From contig NZ_AP025459.1 in NCBI RefSeq assembly GCF_024347295.1, positions 124,001-188,000 on the forward strand: 64,000 nucleotides of DNA, written 5' to 3'. The stretch is from Vibrio artabrorum (GTDB taxonomy: Bacteria > Pseudomonadota > Gammaproteobacteria > Enterobacterales > Vibrionaceae). Both the position numbers and the translations under genes were made by a program. Positions 38,091 through 47,519 of this stretch are shown here, piece after piece (the stretch's first letter is position 1; each line of letters opens with the position of its first letter). Under the pieces are notes generated by a model that saw only the letters and a list, made by a program, of their open reading frames with translations, did no database searches and was not told the origin of the DNA.

Positions 38091-38429
38091 ATGAAAACTC
38101 AGGAAAACTTTTTTTCAAGAAAATCAGCACCAGAGCGCTCAGCTCGCATGGTCGAAACCATCTACGGCTGTAAATGGTCGCTAACGGTTTACCAATTACT
38201 GGCAAATGGCATTAATCGCCCTGGTGAAATGGTGCGCTCGGTCGAAGGGTTATCGACCAAGGTATTGAATGAATGCTTGAAGCGAAATGTGGAGTTTGGG
38301 ATTTTAGATAAACAAACGTTCAACGAACTGCCACCAAGAGTTGAATACCAAGTGACGCCGTTCGGCGAGAAGTTCTTGTTGATTCTAGAGCAGTTGGAAA
38401 ACCTACAAAACGAAATCGACGAGATGTAA
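38091..38429 (+). CDS. HxlR-family transcriptional regulator
   Basis: The 112-residue winged-helix protein has [20 protein letters not shown] and [20 protein letters not shown]. HxlR proteins often respond to formaldehyde, quinones or other electrophiles. It lacks the usual N-terminal CP motif Cys (it has [10 protein letters not shown], one Cys). It is divergent from the SDR gene at 37218, its likely target. Confidence 0.87.
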   Translation: MKTQENFFSRKSAPERSARMVETIYGCKWSLTVYQLLANGINRPGEMVRSVEGLSTKVLNECLKRNVEFGILDKQTFNELPPRVEYQVTPFGEKFLLILEQLENLQNEIDEM

Positions 38430-38476
38430 GCCCAAGCAAATCCGCTCTATTGCAAACAATGGACAGCACGCACTAT

Positions 38477-39382
38477 TTAGCTGACTGGCATTTGCTCAAA
38501 ACGGCCTTTGACAAAATCAATGAAGGTTCGAATTCGGCTCGGTTGATAGCGGTCTCGATGATAGATCGCTGAAAAATCCACTTTCGGTACGACCCACTCA
38601 TCAAACACCTGCACCAGTTGCCCTTCGTTGAGCTCTTGCAAGCAATAGATGGTTGGTACACGAATAATTCCGTTGCCCGACTTCGCGCCCTGCACCAATA
38701 CTCGGCCATTCTTACATTGCAATCTGCCCGTCACATGCACATCGACCGCTTTCTTGGTATCGTCCAAAGCTTGAAAACTCCACTTCCGCACTGACCCCGT
38801 TAAGCAATCATGGTGGATGAGGTCTTTGGGGTGACTAGGCTTTCCTTTACGAGTGAAATACTCTGGGCTCGCGAGTGTTCCCATTTCGATATCCAATAAC
38901 TTTCTCGCGATAAAGCCCGCATCGTCAAGACTTCCCATACGAAAAGCGATATCAAACGCGTCTTCAATCAAGTCGACTCGGTGACTACTGAAATCAAGAC
39001 TGATGCTGATGTCTGGGTAGAGCTGCATAAACTCATTCACTAGATCCGCAATGATCACCTCGCCCAGATAACCGCCGACACAGTTTACTTTTATGTCACC
39101 GCGCACCTCTTCGACATCATCGACAGCAGCAATCAGCGCTTGGTCGATATTATCGAGGGCTTGTTCACATCTCGCGTACAGATCTTGCCCTGCGTGCGTC
39201 AGCCTCAAGGTTCGAGTGGTGCGGATAAACAGTGTCACGCCCATCTGCTTCTCGAGGCTACTCACTTGACGTGATACGTGGGACCGCGACACATCCAACT
39301 CCTCCGCCGCTTTGGTGAAATTACCTAAACGAGCGATCAGCACGAAAGAACGAATATCAGACAGGTTAATTTGGTTGAGCAT
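38477..39382 (-). CDS. LysR-family transcriptional regulator
   Basis: The 301-residue protein has the helix-turn-helix AAEELDVSRSHVSRQVSSLE and the LysR co-inducer domain. It is divergent from the SDR at 39593 (210 bases between) and is the third regulator in a row beside an oxidoreductase. It belongs to the same CrgA-like branch as the LysR at 34636. Confidence 0.87.
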   Translation of the reverse strand: MLNQINLSDIRSFVLIARLGNFTKAAEELDVSRSHVSRQVSSLEKQMGVTLFIRTTRTLRLTHAGQDLYARCEQALDNIDQALIAAVDDVEEVRGDIKVNCVGGYLGEVIIADLVNEFMQLYPDISISLDFSSHRVDLIEDAFDIAFRMGSLDDAGFIARKLLDIEMGTLASPEYFTRKGKPSHPKDLIHHDCLTGSVRKWSFQALDDTKKAVDVHVTGRLQCKNGRVLVQGAKSGNGIIRVPTIYCLQELNEGQLVQVFDEWVVPKVDFSAIYHRDRYQPSRIRTFIDFVKGRFEQMPVS

Positions 39383-39592
39383 AGTCGCCAGCTTACGAAT
39401 GAAGTTATGAGATAGACGCTTTTATTGTTGCACCACAGCAAAAGTGTTTCAAGTAAAGTGCTATATATCAACAATGCTCTTTTCCTTACTATACCTCCAT
39501 CGCAACGAAGCAAGGCAACAAGCACTTGATTCGCATGCACTTAAACAATACGTCGTAGCCAACCGACGCAATAAAAGTACAAAGGAAATAAA

Positions 39593-40312
39593 ATGAAAAA
39601 ACTAATCGTAATTACAGGTGCAAGCTCTGGTATTGGTGAAGCAATCGCTCGTCGTCTAAGTGATGAAGGCCACCCTCTGCTACTTTTAGCTCGTCGTATT
39701 GACCGCCTTGAAGCGCTGAACCTACCGAACTCTCTATCAGTAAAAGTAGACGTAACAGACAAAGCGTCTTTTGATGCAGCCATCGCACAAGGTGAAGAGA
39801 AGTTTGGCCCTGTCGATGCGCTTATCAACAACGCGGGCGCAATGCTTCTTGGTCAAATCGATACTCAAGACGCACAAGAGTGGAAGACAATGTTCGATGT
39901 GAATGTGATTGGTCTTCTAAACGGCATGCAGTCTGTACTTGCTCCGATGATGGAACGCAACACAGGTACTATCATCAACATCAGCTCTATCGCAGGTAAG
40001 AAAACATTCCCAAGCCACGCAGCTTACTGTGGTACTAAATTCGCGGTTCACGCGATTTCTGAAAACGTTCGTGAAGAAGTGGCGGCTTCAAACGTTCGTG
40101 TTACCACTATCGCACCGGGGGCTGTAGAAACTGAGCTTCTGTCTCACACGACCTCTCAAGAGATCAAAGACGGTTACGATTCTTGGAAAGAAGACATGGG
40201 CGGCGTATTGGCAGCTGACGATATTGCTCGCGCGGTATCATTCGCTTACCAACAACCACAGAACGTATGTATCCGTGAGATTGCTCTAGCACCAACTAAG
40301 CAACAGCCATAG
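39593..40312 (+). CDS. Short-chain dehydrogenase (YdfG-like)
   Basis: The 239-residue SDR has TGASSGIGEAIARRL at the N-terminus, NNAGAML, SSIAGKK and YCGTKFAVHA with catalytic Tyr and Lys. The AAGGAAAT ribosome-binding site is ideal. The pattern APGAVETELLSHT is common in YdfG-type serine/3-hydroxy-acid dehydrogenases, but the substrate is open. It is probably regulated by the divergent LysR. Confidence 0.88.
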   Translation: MKKLIVITGASSGIGEAIARRLSDEGHPLLLLARRIDRLEALNLPNSLSVKVDVTDKASFDAAIAQGEEKFGPVDALINNAGAMLLGQIDTQDAQEWKTMFDVNVIGLLNGMQSVLAPMMERNTGTIINISSIAGKKTFPSHAAYCGTKFAVHAISENVREEVAASNVRVTTIAPGAVETELLSHTTSQEIKDGYDSWKEDMGGVLAADDIARAVSFAYQQPQNVCIREIALAPTKQQP

Positions 40313-40351
40313 CAACGAATTATCACCCGTATATTTTTGATGCATAAATAG

Positions 40352-40391
40352 AAAGCGCCACTACTTATTCAGTCGTGGCGCTTTGGTTTTG
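40352..40391 (+). terminator. Terminator after the SDR gene
   Basis: AAAGCGCCACTACT pairs with AGTCGTGGCGCTTT (one mismatch), followed by GGTTTT. Confidence 0.85.
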
Positions 40392-40552
40392 GGCGATTTG
40401 GATCAAAATAGAGCAAGCCAACATCTCCCACGCATCTATTTGGTGCAGCCCTACAATAATCAATCGCGCCTCGTATAATATTCAATGAGTTACATTTGGC
40501 TTAGGGCTTGCAAGTCTATCTTCATAATCATAAATACATTGAGGTTCTGACT

Positions 40553-41776
40553 ATGCAAGACACTCTAACGATCGTTCTGGCCGGCGGTGTTGGCTCTCGG
40601 CTTTCTCCCCTCACCGATAACCGCGCAAAACCGGCGGTACCCTTTGGTGGCAAATATCGAATCATCGATTTCACGCTCGCAAACTGCTTACACTCTGGGC
40701 TACGCCAAATTTTGGTGCTAACTCAGTACAAATCTCACTCTTTGCAAAAACATTTGAGAGATGGTTGGTCGGTGCTTAACCCCGAGCTCGGCGAATACAT
40801 CACCAATGTTCCACCACAAATGCGAACCGGTGATAGTTGGTATAGCGGGACTGCGGATGCAATTTACCAAAACTTATATCTACTTTCTCGCAGTGAAGCC
40901 AAGCATGTGGTGGTGTTATCTGGCGACCATATCTATCGTATGGATTACGCACCAATGCTCAAACAACATAAGCAGAATGAATCCGACTTAACCGTGGCGT
41001 GCATGGAGGTTTCGATTGACGAAGCCAAAGAGTTTGGGGTGATGGAGATAGACGAATCTCTTCATATCAATAACTTTACCGAGAAACCGCGTTATCCCGC
41101 TTGTGTACCCGGCAGACCGACCCGAAGCATGGCTTCAATGGGGATTTATATCTTTGATAAAGCGATACTGACCCAAGCACTATTAGATGATGCGGAAGAC
41201 CCAAATTCAAGTCATGACTTTGGCAAAGATATTATTCCTAAATTGGTCAGCAACAACCGAGTTTACGCTTACAAGTTTGGCGACGAAGAAGGTCGAGTAA
41301 CACAAGACGCCTATTGGAGAGATGTGGGTACCATCGACTCCTATTACCAATCCAACATGGACTTATTGCACCCAACACCACCAATTGACTTATACCAGCC
41401 TGACTGGGCGATTCGTACCTACGATCCACAACTGCCTCCCGCGCGCACCATCGCTTCGGTAGAAGGAAACCAAGGGATATTCATCAACTCAATGATTGCC
41501 AATGGCGTTGTGATTGAAGGCGGTTCGGCACAAAACTCTATTTTTTTTCCTAAGGTAAAAGTCAATAATGCCGCGATTGTGATTGATAGCATTTTGTTCG
41601 AAGATGTTGAGATTGGGCAAAACTGCCATATTCAAAATTGCATCATAGATAAGAACGTTAAGGTACCTGCTGGGACCCAAATAGGCCTCGATAGCCTTGC
41701 TGACGCCAAACGCTTCCACATATCGAAACAAGGCGTCATCGTGGTCCCTTCTTGTTACGAATTTAGTAAATCCTAA
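40553..41776 (+). CDS. glgC: Glucose-1-phosphate adenylyltransferase
   Basis: From the ATG at 40553 (GAGG upstream) it is 407 residues. Nucleotidyltransferase motifs are VLAGGVGSRLSPLTDNRAKP and PFGGKYRIIDFTLANC, with VVVLSGDHIYRMDYAPMLKQ and WYSGTADAIYQN. A left-handed beta-helix C-terminal domain follows (NCHIQNCIIDKNVKVPAGTQ). It makes ADP-glucose for glycogen. The ATG at 40508 would add 15 unrelated residues. Vibrios often carry two glgC copies; no other glg gene is adjacent here. Confidence 0.95.
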   Translation: MQDTLTIVLAGGVGSRLSPLTDNRAKPAVPFGGKYRIIDFTLANCLHSGLRQILVLTQYKSHSLQKHLRDGWSVLNPELGEYITNVPPQMRTGDSWYSGTADAIYQNLYLLSRSEAKHVVVLSGDHIYRMDYAPMLKQHKQNESDLTVACMEVSIDEAKEFGVMEIDESLHINNFTEKPRYPACVPGRPTRSMASMGIYIFDKAILTQALLDDAEDPNSSHDFGKDIIPKLVSNNRVYAYKFGDEEGRVTQDAYWRDVGTIDSYYQSNMDLLHPTPPIDLYQPDWAIRTYDPQLPPARTIASVEGNQGIFINSMIANGVVIEGGSAQNSIFFPKVKVNNAAIVIDSILFEDVEIGQNCHIQNCIIDKNVKVPAGTQIGLDSLADAKRFHISKQGVIVVPSCYEFSKS

Positions 41777-41872
41777 CCGTCAATAAGACAGAATTAATCG
41801 ACCAGAAGGCTACCCACGTTACCCTTTTCACAGCTTATTATTCATGATTGATCACTCGCTCTTTACCAATAA

Positions 41873-41906
41873 AAAAAGCGCGCTGCAAAAACAGCGCGCT
41901 TTTTTT
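41873..41906 (+). terminator. Strong terminator after glgC
   Basis: AAAAAAGCGCGCTG pairs with CAGCGCGCTTTTTT around CAAAAA. It works in both directions. Confidence 0.9.
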
Positions 41907-41910
41907 AAAG

Positions 41911-41990
41911 CTATCGGTAGGTACTTTCAGCAATAGATAAGTACTTTAAGCAATAGGTAAGTACGTTAAGCAATAGATCGCTACTTAGGT
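41911..41990. repeat. 20-base tandem repeat, about four units
   Basis: Units of 20 bases with consensus CAATAGRTAAGTACTTTAAG start at 41911, 41931, 41951 and 41971. The outer two are diverged. The last unit runs into the stop codon of the next gene on the minus strand. Confidence 0.75.
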
Positions 41991-42571
41991 GCTAACTCAT
42001 AGTTTTCTTGCATTTCTTGAGGGGCAATGCCGTACTCATAATCCGCTAAAAAGCCATCTTTATACACTCTCATGCCCTTCTCGTCCCAGCTCACTTTAAT
42101 CATTGCAGTACTTCCGTCTTCACTTCCTAGCAACTTCAGCATGTCAGCATCGATCTTAATCGCTTTAATTGTTTTGATACGCTTAAACGGCTTAAATTCT
42201 GTGGTTGATGTTGGCAGTGAGCCATAGCTGCTGATCCACGTCTCTTTAGGTACCAACCATTGATTAAAAACGTCATCCACAATCGGATTCGGCATGCTCG
42301 CGATGACAACGCCATCGGTCATGACATTGCTCGTCTCGAGGCTATACCCACCCTTTCCGTCTGCGACATAAGTTGGGAAATCAGCACCAATTTCAGACGC
42401 TGCTGGCAAACGACCGAGGGTAACCGACTTCTTAACATAAAGATCTGCGGTTTCAAATTTCTTCATGATCTCTGGAATTTTCTGAAATTCAACAGGTGCA
42501 GCAAAGGCATTAAAAGTGAAAGATAAAGAGAGAGAGGCTACGATTGCAGCTAATTTAAAAGACATTTTCAT
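41981..42571 (-). CDS. Secreted hypothetical protein
   Basis: From the ATG at 42571 the 196-residue protein starts with a clear signal peptide (MKMSFKLAAIVASLSLSFTF ending NAFA, with cleavage after AFA). Upstream codons in frame are not protein-like. The mature part is acidic and lysine-rich, contains WDEKGMRVYKDGFLADYEYG, and shows no motif I recognise. It should be periplasmic. The stop codon lies inside a tandem repeat. Confidence 0.7.
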   Translation of the reverse strand: MKMSFKLAAIVASLSLSFTFNAFAAPVEFQKIPEIMKKFETADLYVKKSVTLGRLPAASEIGADFPTYVADGKGGYSLETSNVMTDGVVIASMPNPIVDDVFNQWLVPKETWISSYGSLPTSTTEFKPFKRIKTIKAIKIDADMLKLLGSEDGSTAMIKVSWDEKGMRVYKDGFLADYEYGIAPQEMQENYELAPK

Positions 42572-42966
42572 AATAAAGAGTCCAAGTTTAATGTAGTAAT
42601 TAGAGTATCCCGTACTAATATAAATCTCAATAAATGAATTACGCTTCTCTATGCTAGCTAAAGAGGCTTTATGGATTTTTAACGAGAATAGGACTATACA
42701 CTGACGCTTTATTAGAGCCAAAAAGTTAGGGCAATAAAAACCGTATATACAGGGAGATTAGAACACAACTGTAAGAATGGAGGATTTTTAAACAGAGATT
42801 GAAAACACGAAACATAATATGTGATCGGTTGTTCAGACTTTCAAGGGACAACCAATAGATTATTTGATAACACTGAAGTCAATCACACATGTGAACTTCC
42901 ACTATTGGTTAATCTATCTGATGTTTGCTACTTTTAAATGACACAGTCATTGGAAAGGTATGATTT
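42572..42966. other. Intergenic region with palindrome TCACACATGTGA
   Basis: About 395 bases between divergent genes. The only notable element is TCACACATGTGA at 42883-42894, flanked by GAAGT and ACTTC, about 75 bases before hpf. It could be a regulator site. No gene is seen. Confidence 0.4.
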
Positions 42967-43323
42967 ATGAAAATAAATATTCAAACACATCATGTATCAA
43001 TTAACGACGAGTCACGCAAAGACATCGAAGGTAAATTCGAGAAGATATCTAACCATTTCCCATCACTGATCAGCTGCGACATCATCATAACCAAAGAACA
43101 CGGTCAACATCAGATTGAAGTATTCACCAACTACGAAGGTGTAAGAGTAAACGCAAAATCTACGGATGATGTAATGTACCCCGCTATCGCTGCAGCACTT
43201 AAGAAATTGGAAGCTGGCCTAAGTAACCGCAAGGGACAATTAAAATCCGACCTACACGAGAAACCAACCAGTACGAAGCCAGAAATTGCTTCGGATATCA
43301 TCCAAGAGATGAAGTTGGTATAA
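42967..43323 (+). CDS. hpf: Ribosome hibernation promoting factor family protein
   Basis: The 118-residue protein matches short HPF/RaiA. It has an N-terminal beta-strand MKINIQTHHVSINDESRKDI, the KFEKISNHFPSLISCDIIIT helix-strand, and the strand-helix VRVNAKSTDDVMYPAIAAAL ending in basic KKLEAGLSNRKGQLK, which contacts 16S rRNA. Such factors bind the 30S decoding centre in stationary phase or stress and make inactive 70S or 100S ribosomes. It stands alone, not next to rpoN as the classic hpf does, so it may be an additional paralogue. Confidence 0.85.
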   Translation: MKINIQTHHVSINDESRKDIEGKFEKISNHFPSLISCDIIITKEHGQHQIEVFTNYEGVRVNAKSTDDVMYPAIAAALKKLEAGLSNRKGQLKSDLHEKPTSTKPEIASDIIQEMKLV

Positions 43324-43369
43324 CGCCACAGTAGATGCGCGCTAACAAATAGCAAAGCACAAGAATTAC

Positions 43370-43400
43370 AAAGCCAGCACAATGTTGCTGGCTTTTTCCT
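43370..43400 (+). terminator. Terminator of hpf
   Basis: AAAGCCAGCA pairs with TGCTGGCTTT around ACAATGT, followed by TTCC. Confidence 0.85.
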
Positions 43401-43544
43401 TTCCTGCTTGTCCTAAATCACTGACAACACAATATAGCTCAACTCAATAGGCATCGATGATAAGTTCGTTGACGACTAGCTTGTAACAAGGATGATGCCT
43501 ATTTCAGATGGCTCATATTCTATCTCAGGCCTGATTTGAAGGGC

Positions 43545-44531
43545 TTAAAGAATAATCATCCCATCTCGATAAGTCAGTGCAGGAGAAACATCTTGCCCAA
43601 GCAACACCGGACCATCAAGGTCGACAACCTCAGACTGAACCGCGATAGGTAGCGCTGCACGCATAGCCAATGATGTACCAAGCATGCAACCCGACATTAG
43701 GGTGAACCCGAGCCTTTGCGCTTCTTCTGCAAGTACGAGGGCCTCTGTCAGTCCTCCCGTTTTATCTAACTTGATGTTCACCATTTCATACTTACCCAAC
43801 AATGATGATAATTGTGAAGTAGTATGACAGCTTTCATCAGCACACAATGGGATAGGGTGTTTAATGTGCGCCAATGATGCATCGTGATCTTGCGGTAAAG
43901 GTTGTTCAATCATTGCGATATCAAACTCTGTCAGTTGAATAAACAACTCTTCGAGATTGATCCCTGTCCACGCTTCATTCGCATCTAATACAATTTTAAC
44001 CTTTGGTGCCGCTTCTCTGACAGCTCGAACGCGCTCGACAATAAGATCCTGATCAAGCTTCACTTTCAGTAGTTTGGCACCGTTCGCGACATAATCTCTA
44101 GCCTGTTTTGCCATAGCTTCTACAGTACCAATGGAGACCGTCATCGCGGTAATGATTTGAGCCGGTAGCTCAAACATACTATTTGGGAACTGTTGGTTAT
44201 TTTGCTTGGCTTCCAAATCCCAAAGCGCACAGTCGACGGCATTACGTGCCGCTCCACCAGCTAATAAAGACTGAAGCTGATCTCTGAGCTCTTCAGGATC
44301 AGTCATACCTCGCTCAAAGGCGGCTTCAAGTGAACTGGCAGCTTGTTGAATCTGCGCTAGCACTGACTCCGACGACTCACCATATCTTGGGTAAGGCGTA
44401 CACTCCCCTTGAGCTCGTTTACCATTATGTTCAATATAAACACGAACGACATGACACTCTGTTCGGCTACCTCGAGATATACGAAAAGGCGTTTGCATCG
44501 CGATAGTAATAGGTTCTGCTGTAATCTTCAT
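43545..44531 (-). CDS. Dipeptide epimerase (L-Ala-D/L-Glu epimerase type)
   Basis: The 328-residue enolase-superfamily protein carries the muconate-lactonising subgroup residues: the KVKLD lysine pair, metal ligands in VLDANEAW, EQPL and CADESC, and the opposite catalytic lysine in NIKLDKTGG. It is similar to YcjG of E. coli, which epimerises L-Ala-D-Glu from recycled murein peptide. The stop and start are clean. It is followed downstream by no obvious mpaA or other recycling gene. The precise dipeptide is inferred from family. Confidence 0.87.
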   Translation of the reverse strand: MKITAEPITIAMQTPFRISRGSRTECHVVRVYIEHNGKRAQGECTPYPRYGESSESVLAQIQQAASSLEAAFERGMTDPEELRDQLQSLLAGGAARNAVDCALWDLEAKQNNQQFPNSMFELPAQIITAMTVSIGTVEAMAKQARDYVANGAKLLKVKLDQDLIVERVRAVREAAPKVKIVLDANEAWTGINLEELFIQLTEFDIAMIEQPLPQDHDASLAHIKHPIPLCADESCHTTSQLSSLLGKYEMVNIKLDKTGGLTEALVLAEEAQRLGFTLMSGCMLGTSLAMRAALPIAVQSEVVDLDGPVLLGQDVSPALTYRDGMIIL

Positions 44532-44643
44532 AATTTAACTCGGTTGATGTTCGCTTTGACAAATGGAAATAGAAAATGATGAGGTCGTTAAAGTGAATGT
44601 CACAAATGTTCGAACTTTAATTGTACATTCAAATACACACAAT

Positions 44644-45519
44644 TTAAGTCATAGAACTTAGGTCAATTGCCGATTGGGTTGTTTTTAATAACAACACTTC
44701 AATTTTAGGCTGGAGTAGTGCCGACCAAGCTTGGTATGCCTGAGCATTCAAGTGCAAATCATCACAACTGTATCTATTCGATAATAATTGGTTAGGGGCT
44801 AGCACCTTGTTTACATCTAAAAACTCAATCTCATGCTGTTCACAATAGGCTTGTAACCTTTGATTGAGCAGTGAAACCTGAACATTCAACCCCTGCAGCC
44901 TACACCCTACGTACAATGTAGATTGAACAAGAATTGAAATGCCTTGAACTCGCCATGTGGTCAGTATCTCAATATAATTCTGATAGATATGATCGACACT
45001 GTAGCCTTGTGCAAGATCATTGATCCCTGCCATAAAACATACGAGCTTTGGCTTCACGTTCAAAGTGGTATCGATACGGCTTAGCATGCCGGCCGTCGTG
45101 TCACCAGCAAGGCCACGATTCACCATGGAGATCTCTCGGAAAATATCAGCCCAGGGTGCCCACTCGGTGATCGAGTCACCAAACATCACTAAGTCAACAC
45201 TCGGGGAGAAATGGCGATGATTGTCTGATGCCATGATGTAACGGCTCATACTATGACCTCGTTGCTGAATCTCAGATTGAATTGCGACCGACTTGAGAAT
45301 TTCGCTGTCCGGCGTGGTGCGATCAAATTGAGCCAATAACGCTTCGATGTGAGGCTTAAAAGGGCTGAGACGTGTATCGAGGTGGTGGTGCTCTTTAAGG
45401 GAAGATAACCTCTCTAATAAAGTGTATAGAGACTGGGTTTGCCCCACTTCCTGGAATAACTGATATAAATCGAGGACAGGATGCTGTTGCAGTGCAGCAA
45501 GTAATTGCTCGTCTTCCAT
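44644..45519 (-). CDS. SGNH/GDSL-type hydrolase with helical N-terminal extension
   Basis: The 291-residue protein has SGNH blocks I (VMFGDSITEWAP, Ser near residue 113), II (NRGLAGDTTAGML), III (MAGINDLAQG) and V (CDDLHLNAQAYQAW with Asp/His). About 100 N-terminal residues are helical and not part of the esterase fold. There is no signal peptide, so it should be cytosolic. It is an esterase or lipase of unknown substrate. It is monocistronic. Confidence 0.85.
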   Translation of the reverse strand: MEDEQLLAALQQHPVLDLYQLFQEVGQTQSLYTLLERLSSLKEHHHLDTRLSPFKPHIEALLAQFDRTTPDSEILKSVAIQSEIQQRGHSMSRYIMASDNHRHFSPSVDLVMFGDSITEWAPWADIFREISMVNRGLAGDTTAGMLSRIDTTLNVKPKLVCFMAGINDLAQGYSVDHIYQNYIEILTTWRVQGISILVQSTLYVGCRLQGLNVQVSLLNQRLQAYCEQHEIEFLDVNKVLAPNQLLSNRYSCDDLHLNAQAYQAWSALLQPKIEVLLLKTTQSAIDLSSMT

Positions 45520-45606
45520 GGTGTTATCTAACCCTTCAATGGTCTGCTGATGGACTCAAGATAATATCCGATTACGTGTGGGATAGATAACACCAGAAGC
45601 GGTAAA

Positions 45607-46119
45607 TTACTTTTCTGTAACTAATAGATGATTACGGTTATCACGGCTTTTTTTAATCAGCTCATTGCTCTCATCCATGTCATCAGATTTGGCAAGGCGA
45701 TCGTAAAGCAGAACGTTCACACTCGCAGCTAAGTTCATACAGCCAACCGTTGGCACATAAACAACATGGTCAGCTCGATTAGCGACATCTTGAGAAATAG
45801 AACCGTCTTCTGGCCCAAAGATATAGATCGCGTTTTCCGGATGTTTAAAACGTGGCAGTGGCGTTGCACCTTCAGCCAACTCCACACATACGATCTTGGT
45901 TTCTGAATCAAGGTTATCTAAAAACGACTCTACGCCTATCAGTGGGATAGTGCGTGCTGCACTTTTAGTATCGGTGTGAAATTTAGCCGCCTTTTCGTAG
46001 CGTTGCCCTGTGTATTTAACTTCGTCGACTTGGTAGCAACCAGCCGCACGCATAACCGCCCCTACGTTTGTCGGGCTCTTTGGGTTAGTTAAACCAATAG
46101 TGACATGGCTTTTGTTCAT
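45607..46119 (-). CDS. SPOUT (TrmH/SpoU) RNA 2'-O-methyltransferase
   Basis: The 170-residue protein has only the SpoU knot domain: LTNPKSPTNVGAVMRAAGCY (motif 1), IYIFGPEDGSISQDVANRAD (motif 2) and VYVPTVGCMNLAASVNVLLY (motif 3). It lacks the extra N-terminal L30-like domain of RlmB. It methylates a ribose in tRNA or rRNA; which position is unknown. It is monocistronic. Confidence 0.85.
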   Translation of the reverse strand: MNKSHVTIGLTNPKSPTNVGAVMRAAGCYQVDEVKYTGQRYEKAAKFHTDTKSAARTIPLIGVESFLDNLDSETKIVCVELAEGATPLPRFKHPENAIYIFGPEDGSISQDVANRADHVVYVPTVGCMNLAASVNVLLYDRLAKSDDMDESNELIKKSRDNRNHLLVTEK

Positions 46120-46360
46120 GGGTCTTTCTCACTTAACGAATAGACATAGCTGGGTGCTATAAAGCGTGGCATTCTACCAAAGCAACAGCAAATACCAAAG
46201 CATCGAAAACGACTTCCTATAACGCCCCTCCCCCTGAAAACCTAAGTCGTTCAAAGCGAACACCTAAGCATATCCAGTTTGTCAACAACACGTTCAATAT
46301 TGCATCCATATCGAAAAAATGACACTGAACCTCTCAAGAAGCTGAAAATGGCACGAAAGC

Positions 46361-47236
46361 CTAGATCGCTCCCAACTGCTCAGACAGGAAATCGACTAAC
46401 AGGCGAACCTTTGAAGACAAGTTACGGTTTTGCGGATAAAGCGCCCAGATCCCCTCTTTATCATCTCGATAATCGGACAGCACCTCAACCAACTCCCCGG
46501 ATTCTAAATCTTCACTCACATAGTATTCCGGTAATTGCACCAAACCAATGCTCTGCTTCGCCGCATCCAACAAGGCCAAGCCACTATTGCATTTGATACG
46601 TCCAGTGACACGAACCGAACGAGGGCGACCATTTTCTTTGAAACGCCAATGCTCGAAACCACCAACCAAACATGGGTGATTGCTCAGTTCAGAGAGTGTA
46701 TGAGGCTCCCCATAGCGCTCAATATATTCGGGGCTTGCACATACATAGAGCTGTCGTTGGGAAAGCTTCTTTGCGACTAAACTTGAATCTTCTAGCCGGC
46801 CAAGGCGAATTGCGACATCAACACCTGAGTCAATAAGATCGAGCCTTTGATTGGTCAACATCAGCTCAAGTTCCACCTGCGGGTAGCGCTTTAAAAACTG
46901 GTGAAGAAGTGGCGCGAGTTGCCGCTCACCATAGGTTACAGGGGCTGTGACTTTCAGTAGGCCTTTAGGTGTAGATTGCATCTGCGTGACCGCAAGCTCT
47001 GCCATTTCTAAACCTTCAACCAACAACTTACATTGCTGATAATAGAGTTGCCCGGCCTCTGTTAGCGAGACCTTACGAGTTGTTCGATTTAGCAATTTCA
47101 CCGCTAAGCGTTCTTCCAGATTCGCCACTCTACGACTGATTTGAGCTACTGATGTCGTGAGTTTCTGCGCGGCACCAGTAAAGCTTTCACGCTCTGCGAC
47201 TGCAACAAACTCACTGACTCCTTCCCAATTGGCCAT
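46361..47236 (-). CDS. LysR-family transcriptional regulator
   Basis: The 291-residue protein has the helix-turn-helix AAQKLTTSVAQISRRVANLE and the effector domain (KGLLKVTAPVTYGERQLAPL). It is alone, with no divergent partner within 280 bases except the DUF3010 gene, so its target is unclear. Confidence 0.87.
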   Translation of the reverse strand: MANWEGVSEFVAVAERESFTGAAQKLTTSVAQISRRVANLEERLAVKLLNRTTRKVSLTEAGQLYYQQCKLLVEGLEMAELAVTQMQSTPKGLLKVTAPVTYGERQLAPLLHQFLKRYPQVELELMLTNQRLDLIDSGVDVAIRLGRLEDSSLVAKKLSQRQLYVCASPEYIERYGEPHTLSELSNHPCLVGGFEHWRFKENGRPRSVRVTGRIKCNSGLALLDAAKQSIGLVQLPEYYVSEDLESGELVEVLSDYRDDKEGIWALYPQNRNLSSKVRLLVDFLSEQLGAI

Positions 47237-47519
47237 ACCTTTATCCTATGCTAAACCGGTTACCTCGACAGTGTATTGAAGTTATAAAATACTGTCACCT
47301 TACTTGATGTGCTCTGCGGATAAACCAACACGGCTCGACCAATGCATATAATGGTTCTCAACGCTGAGCACCATTTTTACCATTGACATAGTGCTTTCGG
47401 TAAAGAAAGGGCAATCTTATCCTTTGTTCGAAACTTATTTATCACCAATAGACGCAAAGACTGGAGAAGTGTGATAAATAACACCATAATGTAGGGCTCT
47501 AAAATAAATAGGTAAGAAC

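Noticed and set aside
42883..42894. TCACACATGTGA as a CRP site for hpf
   Set aside because: Half-sites are too close together for CRP (TCACA and TGTGA in reverse order). Kept only as an unnamed palindrome.
46279..46596. 105-codon plus-strand frame overlapping the LysR gene end
   Set aside because: Opposite a LysR gene with an intact family layout; no ribosome-binding site.
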